Part shown: one piece after another, positions 49,509-58,155 of the stretch
Numbering within the stretch: the stretch's first letter is position 1
Layout of the letters: every line of letters begins with the position of its first letter
NCBI GenBank assembly: GCA_002452405.1
Contig: DKFP01000005.1
Location: 1-64,000 of the forward strand
Reading direction: 5' to 3'
Origin: Deferribacteraceae bacterium UBA6793
Lineage (GTDB): Bacteria; Chrysiogenota; Deferribacteres; Deferribacterales; Geovibrionaceae
DNA: 64,000 bases
Program-made: the position numbers and the translations under genes
The notes under the pieces: model-generated
Told to the model about the DNA's origin: nothing
Databases searched by the model: none
What the model saw: the letters and a program-made list of their open reading frames with translations, nothing else

Positions 49509-51395
49509 TTACATCTGCATGGCAATTTCTTTCAGTATGTCGCGCAATATCACCCCGTCGGGAGACTTGGGAATCATCCGCGTGAATCTGATATCGCCGG
49601 GCATAGCAATTTCACCAATTTCATTAAGTATTGTTTCTTTTATTTCCCTGATAATCTGGTCATTGTAACTTTCGTCTTTCTTATCCTTCAGAACGCAGAA
49701 TGCTATGAGTTTTTCACCACGTTTTTCATCAACAACATTGATGATGGCACATTCTTTTACTTTAGGATATTTTCTGACGGCATCTTCGATCTCCAGCAGG
49801 CTCATCCTTTTCCCTCCGATGTGAAACACATCATCTAGACGACCTGTGAGGACCATATTAAAATTATCGTCATACTGCCCGCCGTCACCTGTACTGAAAT
49901 ATGGTTTTGACTGGGCATCTTTTTTCCAATATAGCTTTTCGAATAAACCCGATTGTCCGAAAATTGATTTCGCAAGGGGAGCGAAAGGACCGTTTAATAC
50001 AATTTCACCTTGAGTATTGCCTATATCTATAACATTTTTTGAAGTTTTGTCCAGTAAAACCGCAGGTACCCCCGGCAAATGTTTTCCGACGGTTCCGTAT
50101 TCGACATCGTTATATCCTGCTATGGAAGCGAAAATAGCGCCTCCAGCCTCTGTCATTGAATAGATGTCAAATATGACTGCGCGGTTGGAACAGAGTTTTA
50201 CGGAGACCCATTCCAAAACTTCCTCACGCATTTTTTCTCCGCCTGTAGCCACAACTTCGAGCGACGGAAGGTCTCGGAATATCTTCTTTTTCTGACTGGC
50301 ATTCATGAGCGACTGCAACGCGGATGGTGTTGTATATAGTTTGTTAACGCTGTATTTGCTGCATATATCAAAGAAATTTTTTGCATTGTCTATACTGATG
50401 GTATCCTCGCATACAAGCACTGTCTGCCCAGCCATAAGCGGTCCGTAGACCTGATATGAGTGTCCTGTTATCCATGATATATCCGCAGTGCACCAGTAGG
50501 TGTCAGTGTCTTTTTTGTCAAACAGCATAAGGTAGGAGAGATATGCCCAGAGCATATATCCGCCGTAGGAGTAGGTGAGGGCTTTCGGTTCGCCCATAGC
50601 TGTTGAGGTGTAGAGCATGAACATTGTATCTTCCGCGCGCACCGGTTCAATCTTCAGTTCGGATGCATCGCTGTGCACCTCATCGGAGATAAGGTCGTGG
50701 TACCAGAGATCCCGCAGGGGTTTCATGTGCACCCGTTTTCCGGTTCTTGTGACGACTATGCAGTATTTCGGATTGTGGGATACTTTTATCAGTGCGTTGT
50801 CCAGCTTTTCCTTCATATTGACGTGTCCGCCTGTAACGGATTCGTCTGATGTGACAATTATTGAAGGTTTGCAGTCGTTTATCCTGTCTGCAAGTGATTC
50901 TGCGGAATAGCTTGCATGGTAAAGCACATGCACCGCGCCTATGCTTGAGCAGGCGAGCATAAAAACGATGAGTTCGGGCATATTAGGCATATGTACGAGT
51001 ATTCTGTCGCCTTTTTTTATGCCCAGTTTAATCAGCGCCGCAGAGCATTTTATCACTTCCGAATAGAGTGATTGATATGTATGAACGCTCTGGGTGCCGT
51101 CGCTGCCGACCCAGATAATTGCCGCTTTGTTCTTCTCGTGTGTTTTGAGGTGTTTGATGAGTATATTTTTAATCGGGCAGAGTTTTCCACCCTTAAAAAA
51201 GGTGTATCCGCCTGTCAGATCCGGTGTTAGCGCATGTTTAAATTTTTCTTCCCATGTGAGAAATCGTGTTCCCAGATATTCATACATCTCGTTATAATCT
51301 GCGAATGACTCTATACGTTTGAGTTCGTGAAGAGACAGTTCAGATCTGTCGAAATGTGTGAAATTAGCTTTAAGTTTTTCTATGTGCTTGCTCAT
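49509..51395 (-). CDS. Acetyl-CoA-synthetase-like protein lacking the catalytic lysine
   Basis: 628 residues with the ACS fold throughout: WCTADISWITGHSYQVYGPL, KLYTTPSALQSLMN, IYSMTEAGG, YFSTGDGGQYDDN, TGRLDDVFHIGGKRMSLLEI. Two active sites are altered. The phosphate loop TSGSTGKPKG reads TSTAMGEPKA (Lys to Glu), and the adenylation motif of ACS (RSGKIMRRIL) reads SPDGVILRDIL, so Lys609 is Val. Acyl-adenylate formation from acetate and ATP is unlikely; it may use another reaction or be a sensor. ATG 51395 has GGAG six bases upstream. The CBS gene directly downstream suggests nucleotide control. Confidence 0.85.
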   Translation of the reverse strand: MSKHIEKLKANFTHFDRSELSLHELKRIESFADYNEMYEYLGTRFLTWEEKFKHALTPDLTGGYTFFKGGKLCPIKNILIKHLKTHEKNKAAIIWVGSDGTQSVHTYQSLYSEVIKCSAALIKLGIKKGDRILVHMPNMPELIVFMLACSSIGAVHVLYHASYSAESLADRINDCKPSIIVTSDESVTGGHVNMKEKLDNALIKVSHNPKYCIVVTRTGKRVHMKPLRDLWYHDLISDEVHSDASELKIEPVRAEDTMFMLYTSTAMGEPKALTYSYGGYMLWAYLSYLMLFDKKDTDTYWCTADISWITGHSYQVYGPLMAGQTVLVCEDTISIDNAKNFFDICSKYSVNKLYTTPSALQSLMNASQKKKIFRDLPSLEVVATGGEKMREEVLEWVSVKLCSNRAVIFDIYSMTEAGGAIFASIAGYNDVEYGTVGKHLPGVPAVLLDKTSKNVIDIGNTQGEIVLNGPFAPLAKSIFGQSGLFEKLYWKKDAQSKPYFSTGDGGQYDDNFNMVLTGRLDDVFHIGGKRMSLLEIEDAVRKYPKVKECAIINVVDEKRGEKLIAFCVLKDKKDESYNDQIIREIKETILNEIGEIAMPGDIRFTRMIPKSPDGVILRDILKEIAMQM

Positions 51396-51503
51396 ACTAG
51401 GCTCCGCGGGCATGGTGTTAATATAACATTATTTCGGATAGCATTAATAAAAGCAAACATATTTTTCATTTTTATGAACATGCTCTAATAATAGCATATG
51501 AGA

Positions 51504-51536
51504 GGAAAAAAAGAAGGCAGACTTTAAAGTCTGCCT
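51504..51536 (-). terminator. Intrinsic terminator of the UbiX/lipoprotein operon
   Basis: Perfect inverted repeat AGGCAGACTTTAAAGTCTGCCT (two 11-base arms, 51515-51536); on the minus strand it is followed by a T-run at 51512-51504. Confidence 0.9.
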
Positions 51537-51545
51537 GAAAGAATT

Positions 51546-52016
51546 TTATTTAAGATATAAAGTTATTTCGCCCGTTATGGGTTCAATGTCCACATGCCCC
51601 ACAGGCATATCCCGGTTGAGAAAACCGTCCTCCTGAATAGGCGTAAAGGCGTATTCGAGTTTTACAGAGTCGATGCCCTCTTTGGGAAGAACAACAGAGA
51701 ACTCTTTTGCGCTTCTGTTTTTCAGGTTGCCAAGGCTCTTGTAAGTGTAGTTGCCCATTTTTTTGAACTGAGATTCGTCAAACTGAACGCTCAGATTGCG
51801 CATGAAGATGTTTCCCGTGTTTTTTATGCTCATCATAAGCAGCTGCCCTTCGGGAGCCTGTTTGATTTCATAATACACAGTGAGATAGTCGTCCTTTGCA
51901 GAGTTGTCGTATCTCGCGGAAAGTTCTTTAGCCGGCTGATACTGCATGGAGGAAACATCCATGCATCCGCCCATAAAAAGTACCGATGCCAACAGAACAA
52001 AAAAATATTTTTTCAT
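51546..52016 (-). CDS. Lipoprotein, function unknown
   Basis: 156 residues with a clear lipoprotein signal (MKKYFFVLLASVLFMGGC; Cys at residue 18). The mature part looks like a beta-sandwich: LTVYYEIKQAPEGQLLMMSI, IFMRNLSVQFDES, KEFSVVLPKEGIDSVKLEYA, resembling the DUF of small periplasmic adaptors, but I do not recognise a family. The upstream part of the long frame is out-of-frame sequence of the next gene. It ends at a terminator and is last in the UbiA-UbiX operon. Confidence 0.75.
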   Translation of the reverse strand: MKKYFFVLLASVLFMGGCMDVSSMQYQPAKELSARYDNSAKDDYLTVYYEIKQAPEGQLLMMSIKNTGNIFMRNLSVQFDESQFKKMGNYTYKSLGNLKNRSAKEFSVVLPKEGIDSVKLEYAFTPIQEDGFLNRDMPVGHVDIEPITGEITLYLK

Positions 52017-52029
52017 GACAGGCTCCTTA

Positions 52030-52446
52030 TCAGCCGGGTCGGTTGATATAATCCTCGTGTGGGTCTCTTTCGTCTTCTTCGACGGATGTTGTTGCTGTGC
52101 CCGATGCGGAAGTGACCACCGGCTGTTCCGGAGTCGCCTGCGCGGGTTGTGCCGCTGTTTGCGGTGCGGCGTCTCTGTCCACATATTCGGTTTCGGTAAG
52201 CTCGCACTCTTTGATTGCTATTTTCTTATCCATTTCAAGAATATAAGAATAATCCGGTTCGAAGGTTTCCGCCTTCAGCTCGCCGTTTAGTATCATCTGC
52301 AAAACCTTATTGCCTATGACCTTAACGCGTTCGTCACGTTTCTTTTTCAGGTTTGTGATATCGATTTTGATACTTCCTGTCTTCGCAAGTTTCTGTATTT
52401 CCTCGACACCCTTTTCAAAAGTCTCTTTCAGCCAGCTACCGGGCAT
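52030..52446 (-). CDS. Small coiled-coil protein, function unknown
   Basis: 138 residues from ATG 52446, which has GGGGG seven bases upstream. The N-terminal 90 residues are charged and helical (WLKETFEKGVEEIQKLAK, TNLKKKRDERVKVIGNKVLQ, AIKECELTETEYV); the last 45 are Ala/Pro/Gln/Thr-rich and disordered. No signal or membrane segment. Its first part resembles short proteins of the tubulin-/GTPase-adaptor sort only in composition, so I give no function. It lies between the UbiX gene and the lipoprotein gene. Confidence 0.65.
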   Translation of the reverse strand: MPGSWLKETFEKGVEEIQKLAKTGSIKIDITNLKKKRDERVKVIGNKVLQMILNGELKAETFEPDYSYILEMDKKIAIKECELTETEYVDRDAAPQTAAQPAQATPEQPVVTSASGTATTSVEEDERDPHEDYINRPG

Positions 52447-52457
52447 GATATCCCCCT

Positions 52458-53048
52458 TTACACGCTTTGGGGCGTTTCGCCCCATCTCTTATATAAGTTA
52501 TGCTCTATTTCTATTATATCAAATATTTTTCCGGTTACGAAAGAGATAAGTTCATTAATTGAGGCAGGATTATGGTAAAAAGCTGGTGCTGCGGGCATGA
52601 TAACGGCTCCCGCACGGGTAAGAAGCGCCATATTTTCAAGATGGATGAGGTTTAGCGGCATCTCACGGAAAAGTATCACTAGTTTTCTGCGTTCTTTCAT
52701 GGCGACGTCTGCACAGCGCTCGATAAGGTTGGAGCTTATTCCGCCTGCCGCTCTGCCTATGAAACCCATTGAAGCGGGTGCTATTATGTATGAATCTACC
52801 ATGAAAGAGCCGCTTGAAACAGGTGCCGCGAAGTTTTTATAGTCGTGCAGCGTCGCTTTTGCGCCTATATCTGATAAAAATTCTTCCTGTGCAGTATAGT
52901 TTTTTTGCAGTTCGAGGTTGATGTTTGTCAGTGCGTCAGGCGTTATGCACAGATGCAGTTCGCATCCGTGTGCGGGTAGTTTTTCTATGAGGTCTTTTGC
53001 ATATACGGCACCGCTGGCACCTGTTACTCCAAGAAAAACACGTTTCAT
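52458..53048 (-). CDS. ubiX: Flavin prenyltransferase, UbiX family
   Basis: 196 residues. FMN-binding Rossmann-like fold with GVTGASGAVYAKDLIEKL, SGSFMVDSYIIAPASMGF (conserved Ser/Asp region), GGISSNLIERCADV and RREMPLNLIHLENM-type sequence (here LFREMPLNLIHLENM). UbiX makes prenylated FMN for UbiD-type decarboxylases. The next gene upstream encodes UbiA-type prenyltransferase and overlaps as ATGA, so the pair belongs to quinone (ubi- or futalosine-menaquinone) synthesis; UbiD is not in the window. Confidence 0.95.
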   Translation of the reverse strand: MKRVFLGVTGASGAVYAKDLIEKLPAHGCELHLCITPDALTNINLELQKNYTAQEEFLSDIGAKATLHDYKNFAAPVSSGSFMVDSYIIAPASMGFIGRAAGGISSNLIERCADVAMKERRKLVILFREMPLNLIHLENMALLTRAGAVIMPAAPAFYHNPASINELISFVTGKIFDIIEIEHNLYKRWGETPQSV

Positions 53049-53917
53049 GACATCCTCTTGACCATTATATCTGCGAAAGTGAATACGCAGATGGTAACGC
53101 TTATGTATGCGTTCAGGTTAAAGAACGCCATGCCCAGCTTTGAAAGGTCGGAGGGCTTGATTATCGAGTGCTGATAGACCATGAACCCGCCGGAAAGGAG
53201 TATCCCTGCCAGATAGACGTAGCCCATGTTAAAGTAGTGCCATGTGTAGAAGAAGAGGGCAAATGCGATAAGGTGGAAAACCCTTGCCAGCATGAGCGAT
53301 TTTGCCAGACCAAGGAAACGCGGGATACTGAACAGTCCTTCGTTTCTGTCAAATTCTATATCCTGACAGGCGTATACAATATCGAAACCTGATACCCAGA
53401 AGAGTACTGCAAGCCCCAGCATACTGATACCAAGGTTTATGTTGCCTGTAACGGCAGCCCATGCACCGATAGGGGCAATTCCAAGAGCGATACCAAGAAC
53501 TATATGGCATAAAAAGGTAAATCTCTTCGTATATGAGTAGAGAAGAAATACGATGAACGGAACAGGGGACAGATAAAAACAGAGCGGGTTTAGCAGGTAA
53601 GCCGCAAAAAAGTAGAGCGCAAAGGAAAGAACGACGTATAATGATGCTTCCGCAACGGAAATCTTTCCGGCGGGGATGTCTCTTTTTTCCGTGCGTGGGT
53701 TGCGCGCGTCTATCTTTGCATCGGCGATACGATTAAAGCCCATGGCGCCGCTTCTTGCGCCCAGAACGGCAAGAGCGATAAGCCCGACAGTGCGCATGTC
53801 CGGTAGTCCGTCCGCCGCAAGAAACATGCCTGTGAATGCAAACGGCAGGGCGAACAAGGTGTGTTCAACCTTTATCATGCTTAAAAATGTTTTTAATTTT
53901 TCCACTGATTTCACCAT
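53045..53917 (-). CDS. UbiA-family polyprenyltransferase (4-hydroxybenzoate/MqnP type)
   Basis: 290 residues, about eight or nine membrane helices. The metal-binding acidic motifs are present: NRIADAKIDARNPRTEKRD (first Asp-rich) and DIVYACQDIEFDRNEGLF (second). In anaerobes with menaquinone this type is usually the MqnP prenyltransferase of the futalosine route, while in others it is UbiA; the window does not decide. Start ATG 53917 is chosen from several (no good ribosome site upstream). Repeat copy G touches the region before it. Confidence 0.9.
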   Translation of the reverse strand: MVKSVEKLKTFLSMIKVEHTLFALPFAFTGMFLAADGLPDMRTVGLIALAVLGARSGAMGFNRIADAKIDARNPRTEKRDIPAGKISVAEASLYVVLSFALYFFAAYLLNPLCFYLSPVPFIVFLLYSYTKRFTFLCHIVLGIALGIAPIGAWAAVTGNINLGISMLGLAVLFWVSGFDIVYACQDIEFDRNEGLFSIPRFLGLAKSLMLARVFHLIAFALFFYTWHYFNMGYVYLAGILLSGGFMVYQHSIIKPSDLSKLGMAFFNLNAYISVTICVFTFADIMVKRMS

Positions 53918-53922
53918 TTTAT

Positions 53923-54000
53923 GAGATTGCCACACCTGCTTTGCAGGTTCGCAATGACGTACGGGTGTCTCTGCGAGGAGCGGAGCGACGCGGCAGCCTT
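53923..54000. repeat. Intergenic palindromic repeat, family 1, copy G
   Basis: GAGATTGCCACACC...TTCGCAATGACG, then GTCTCTGCGAGGAGCGGAGC and GACGCGGCAGCCTT. It lies between hemH and the UbiA gene on the same strand, the only copy inside a co-directional minus-strand operon. Confidence 0.7.
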
Positions 54001-54001
54001 A

Positions 54002-54949
54002 TCAATTTAGTATTACGTCTAAAATCGCCGCCGCGAAATCGTCGCTGTCGTTCAGGCTTTCTATGCGGACAATATTCAGTCCGCTCTTTTTATATTCGGG
54101 GATATACTGTTCGTCAAGTTCAATGAGCGTTTCAATGTGGTCAGATACGAAAGAGATAGGTACAACTATAACATTATCAACGCCTTCCTCCGCCAGCCTT
54201 TTCAGTTCGCGGTCAGTGTAGGGGGAAACCCATTTAACGGGTCCTGTGCGGCTCTGGAAAGCCAGCCCGTGAGATTTCGGGTTCGTTTTTGATATGAGAT
54301 AAGCCGTCTGTTCGTTTATGTGGTGAGTGTATTCATCACCCTTTGCAACAGTATATTCCGGCAGCGAATGAGCGGAGAAGAGAATATGACATTCCGACAT
54401 CGGTTTATCCAGCTTTTCAGCCGCTTTGAAAATCCTGTCAATGATGCACTGGTTGTACTTACTGTTCATATGCCAGAACTTTTTGATAATTATGTTTCCT
54501 TTTGGTTTCGGCAGCGGGTCAAACCTGTCGAAACAGGCACCCGTCGTTGTGTACGAATACTGAGGATACATGGTTGTCACGTAGATATTTTCAAATTCTC
54601 CGTCTTCAAGCTCTTTCAGTGAGTCCTTTATGTAAGGGTGGTAATAGCACATTCCGATGGAGCTTGTAAGCTCTCTTCCTGTTCTTTGCTGATATACGGA
54701 TTTGATTTTTTCGAGAAGTTTCTTTAAATGAGGAAGCTGGGGGGATTGCCCGCCCAGCTTCATATATTCGGGTGCTACCTTTACGGAGCGTTTTTTCGCT
54801 ATTTTTCTGGCGATGAAGTTCTGCAAAAGCCCGCCCAAATGGAAATCTATGATGGTGCGGTCGGAGAAGAGGTTGTAAAGGAACTCCTCTATTCCCTCAA
54901 TACTGTCCGGTCCGCCCATATACATTATGTAGAGCAGGTCTTTTTTCAT
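54002..54949 (-). CDS. hemH: Ferrochelatase
   Basis: 315 residues. MYMGGPDSIEGIEEFLYNLF at the N-terminus, the active-site His in ILFSAHSLPEYTVAKGDEYT, GLAFQSRTGPVKWVSPYTD and a conserved C-terminal VPISFVSDHIETLIELDEQY. It inserts iron into protoporphyrin, or metallates coproporphyrin in the alternative route. No hemG/Y/Q is visible here. The start overlaps hemE as ATGA. Confidence 0.97.
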   Translation of the reverse strand: MKKDLLYIMYMGGPDSIEGIEEFLYNLFSDRTIIDFHLGGLLQNFIARKIAKKRSVKVAPEYMKLGGQSPQLPHLKKLLEKIKSVYQQRTGRELTSSIGMCYYHPYIKDSLKELEDGEFENIYVTTMYPQYSYTTTGACFDRFDPLPKPKGNIIIKKFWHMNSKYNQCIIDRIFKAAEKLDKPMSECHILFSAHSLPEYTVAKGDEYTHHINEQTAYLISKTNPKSHGLAFQSRTGPVKWVSPYTDRELKRLAEEGVDNVIVVPISFVSDHIETLIELDEQYIPEYKKSGLNIVRIESLNDSDDFAAAILDVILN

Positions 54950-55959
54950 GCCAGTCCTTTTACTATTTTAACGAGGTAGTCCACGTTTTCAACAGGAGTG
55001 GGCGGCAGTATGCCGTGTCCGAGGTTGAAGATGTGTCCTTTCAGCGTTCTGCCTTCCTCAAGAATTTTCTCCGCCTGCTCTTTGATGACCTCTTTTGAGC
55101 CGAAGAGCAGAACCGGATCGAAGTTACCCTGAAGAACGTATTTACCGTTGCCAAGTTTCGCGTCGGCATCAACAAGTCTGGTTTTCCAGTCAACGCCCAT
55201 GCCTGCGCAGTTCAGCTTACCTATAGTGTCATAGAAGCTGTACGCGTCTTTTGCAAAATAGATGAGCGGAGCGCCTTTTATGTTGTCGGCGATATGCTTA
55301 ACGTAGGGGAATACGAATTTTTCATAGTCATAAGGGGAGAGAACGCCCGCCCATGTGTCGAACATCTGAACGACGTGAGCGCCTGCGTCTATCTGTGCCT
55401 GAAGGTATTTCAGCGTTGATGACGCAAGTTTTTCCATCAGAACGGCGTATGCCTTGGGTTCTGTGTGCATCATTATTTTGATATGTTCAAAGTTTTTGGA
55501 ACCTTTGCCCTCAACCATGTAACAGGCGAGGGTGAAGGGGGCGCCGGAGAAACCGATAAGCGGAACATCAAGCGCTTTAACGAGCATTTTCACTGTTTCA
55601 AGAACGAATGGAACGTCCTTCGCGGGGTCAATCTCACGCAGTTTGTCAGCATCCGCAAGTGTGCGGACGGGGTTTGCTATAACAGGTGCGGGGTCGAAAT
55701 CCAGTTTGATTCCCATGGGTTCCACGGGGATAAGGATGTCTGAGAAAAGGATTGCGTTGTCGAACCCGAAAGCGCGGATGGGCTGTAAAGTCACCTCCGT
55801 GCAGAGTTCTGGGGATTTGCAGAGTTCAAGGAAAGTTACCTTGCTGCGCACCTCTCTGTATTCTTTCATGTATCGTCCTGCCTGACGCATGAACCATACC
55901 GGGGGTCTGTCCGTTTTTTCGCCGTTGAGAGTTCTCATTAATAAATCGTTGAAAGCCAT
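54946..55959 (-). CDS. hemE: Uroporphyrinogen decarboxylase
   Basis: 337 residues. The N-terminal substrate motif PPVWFMRQAGRYMKEYREVR and the region FDNAILFSDILIPVEPMG, FSGAPFTLACYMVEGKGS and FNLGHGILPPTPVENV are all present. It decarboxylates uroporphyrinogen III to coproporphyrinogen III. It heads the hemE-hemH operon and shares a 178-base upstream region with the divergent serA. Confidence 0.98.
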   Translation of the reverse strand: MAFNDLLMRTLNGEKTDRPPVWFMRQAGRYMKEYREVRSKVTFLELCKSPELCTEVTLQPIRAFGFDNAILFSDILIPVEPMGIKLDFDPAPVIANPVRTLADADKLREIDPAKDVPFVLETVKMLVKALDVPLIGFSGAPFTLACYMVEGKGSKNFEHIKIMMHTEPKAYAVLMEKLASSTLKYLQAQIDAGAHVVQMFDTWAGVLSPYDYEKFVFPYVKHIADNIKGAPLIYFAKDAYSFYDTIGKLNCAGMGVDWKTRLVDADAKLGNGKYVLQGNFDPVLLFGSKEVIKEQAEKILEEGRTLKGHIFNLGHGILPPTPVENVDYLVKIVKGLA

Positions 55960-56076
55960 GTTTTGCTCCGAAATTAAGATTATATATTGATTCCTTAATT
56001 CCCGTTCACTGTCAAGTTCTTTTACATATTTAACCCTTAAAATGCAAAATATTCCTATAAATTTAGTATGTTATTC

Positions 56077-56105
56077 TTGCGTATTCCGGCGTGCTTTGAT
56101 ATTAT
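56077..56105 (+). promoter_or_regulatory. Promoter of serA
   Basis: TTGCGT (56077-56082), 17-base spacer, TATTAT (56100-56105), about 33 bases before the start codon. Confidence 0.55.
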
Positions 56106-56137
56106 CATGCTCCTAAATCTTCATATAGAGGGATATG

Positions 56138-57760
56138 ATGGCTAAATTCAAAGTTCTTGTTACCGACCACATCTCACCGGACGGTATAGACATTTTGAGA
56201 GCGGAAGGTGATATTCAGGTCGATATTATGGCTGGCATAAAAAATGCCGAGCTGAAAAAGATAATAGGCGATTATGACGCGATAATCACAAGAAGCGGTA
56301 CCACCGTCGACGCTGATCTTATTGAAAATCCGGGGAAACTGAAGATTATCGGACGTGCTGGTGTCGGGCTTGACAACGTTGATATCGAAGCGGCAAGCAT
56401 GAAAGGCATTATCGTTATGAACGCCCCCACAGGCAACACACTGGCTGCCTGCGAACTGACCATGGGGATGATGCTTTCCGTGGTTCGTAAGATACCCACC
56501 GCAAATCAGGTTACAAAAGCCGGCGAGTGGGACAGAAAAAGATTTATGGGAATGCAGCTGTATAAGAAGACACTCGCAGTTGTCGGTCTCGGACGCATCG
56601 GCGGCAACGTTGCCAAAAGATGCAAAGCGTTTGAGATGAAAGTTGTTGCATTCGACCCGTACATCAAACAGTCAAAAGCTGACGCACTCGGCGTCGAGCT
56701 TTGTGAAACCCTTGAACAGGCTATTTCTCAGGCGGATGTTATCACGTTCCACACACCACTTACAGAAGAAACAAGAAATCTTATCACTGCAAAAGAAATT
56801 GCGAAGATGAAAGATGGCGTTGTCATAATTAACTGTGCACGCGGCGGTATCGTCAACGAGCTTGACCTTGTTGAAGCATGTAAATCCGGAAAGGTGCTGG
56901 CTGCGGGACTTGACGTTTTTGTCGCAGAACCCCCCGTTAACCACCCGTTCTTTGAAGTGGACAATATATATGTCACCCCACACATCGGTGCGAACACTAA
57001 GGAAGGTCAGTACGGAGTTGCCGTCATCATCGCGGAACAGGTCAAAAACGCCCTCCATGGACGTTCTTACCGCAATGCGGTGAACATACCTTTTATGAAA
57101 TCACAGCTTCCCGAAGAGATGCAGAAATATTTCGAACTCATGGAAAGCATGGGACACCTTGCGGCGCAGGTTGTTAAAGGCAGACCGGAATCCATCGAAT
57201 TCACAATGGTCGGACCTAAGTTTGAAGAAGATTTCGGCGAAAGAACGTTCGATACTCCTTTTAACTTCCAACCGTTTACCATAGCAGGTCTGAAAGGCTT
57301 TATGGAAGTTGCCGTGAAAGAGAACGTGTCTTTCATCAACGCTCCTTATGTAGCAAAAGAGCGCAGCATAGAGATACTTGAAACGAAAACCCACTCATAC
57401 GGTAAATTCAACGACCTTGTGGTTATAAAAGTTAAAACCGACAAAGAGGAAAAAACCCTCGGCGGTACGGTATTCAACGACGGCGTGGGACGTATCCTCA
57501 CATACGACAACTATTATCTTGACCTTATAGGCGAGGGAACTTATCTGTATTTCAAAAATATGGACAGACCAGGCATGATAGGCAAACTGGGAACCATCCT
57601 CGGCAGCAACAATATAAACATTGCCGATTTTGAACTTTCCAGGGAAGCCGAAGGCACAGCCGTTGGTTTTGTTCGTGTTGACAATAAGATACCCGCTGAA
57701 GTCGTTAAGGAGATTCTGGCTCTCGACGGCATGATGGAAGTTAAAGCCGTCACTCTTTAA
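56138..57760 (+). CDS. serA: D-3-phosphoglycerate dehydrogenase
   Basis: 540 residues, the long form. NAD loop GLGRIGGNVAKRCKAF, the catalytic Arg in INCARGGIVNE, the Glu near VAEPPVNHP and His in TPHIGANT. An intervening domain of about 120 residues and a C-terminal ACT domain (FKNMDRPGMIGKLGTIL) follow, the latter binding serine for feedback. ATG 56138 has GAGGG five bases upstream; 56135 is possible. It is the first step of serine synthesis. The downstream yjbQ start overlaps its stop by one base (TAATG). Confidence 0.97.
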   Translation: MAKFKVLVTDHISPDGIDILRAEGDIQVDIMAGIKNAELKKIIGDYDAIITRSGTTVDADLIENPGKLKIIGRAGVGLDNVDIEAASMKGIIVMNAPTGNTLAACELTMGMMLSVVRKIPTANQVTKAGEWDRKRFMGMQLYKKTLAVVGLGRIGGNVAKRCKAFEMKVVAFDPYIKQSKADALGVELCETLEQAISQADVITFHTPLTEETRNLITAKEIAKMKDGVVIINCARGGIVNELDLVEACKSGKVLAAGLDVFVAEPPVNHPFFEVDNIYVTPHIGANTKEGQYGVAVIIAEQVKNALHGRSYRNAVNIPFMKSQLPEEMQKYFELMESMGHLAAQVVKGRPESIEFTMVGPKFEEDFGERTFDTPFNFQPFTIAGLKGFMEVAVKENVSFINAPYVAKERSIEILETKTHSYGKFNDLVVIKVKTDKEEKTLGGTVFNDGVGRILTYDNYYLDLIGEGTYLYFKNMDRPGMIGKLGTILGSNNINIADFELSREAEGTAVGFVRVDNKIPAEVVKEILALDGMMEVKAVTL

Positions 57761-58155
57761 TGATAACACTGAATATCAATACATCTGCCCGCTGTCAGCT
57801 TGTGGACATCACCCGTGGTGTTGAAAACAAGCTGGCAGCCCACGGGCTGTCCGACGGCATTGTAGTCATCTATACTCCGCACACCACATCGGCAATTACA
57901 ATCAATGAAAACGCAGATCCTGACGTTCAGACGGATATGAACTCATTTTTGTCAAAACTTATTCCTGTTTTAAGAGAATTTAAACATAATGAAGGGAATT
58001 CCGACAGCCACATCAAGGCATCCCTTGTGGGCGCATCAGAAACGGTGATGGTTGAAAACGGCAGACTGGTGCTGGGAACATGGCAGGGTATCTATTTCTG
58101 CGAATTTGATGGACCGAGAAACCGCAAAGTCTATTTAAAATTCATCGGTTCCTAA
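57760..58155 (+). CDS. YjbQ-family protein (UPF0047)
   Basis: 131 residues. Beta-rich fold with VIYTPHTTSAITINENADPD (conserved His), DSHIKASLVGASETVMVENG and the W-Q-G-I-Y-F-C-E-F-D-G-P motif. Reported thiamine-phosphate-synthase side activity is weak; the role is open. It is coupled to serA by a TAATG overlap and ends 4 bases inside the convergent GGDEF gene. Confidence 0.93.
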   Translation: MITLNINTSARCQLVDITRGVENKLAAHGLSDGIVVIYTPHTTSAITINENADPDVQTDMNSFLSKLIPVLREFKHNEGNSDSHIKASLVGASETVMVENGRLVLGTWQGIYFCEFDGPRNRKVYLKFIGS

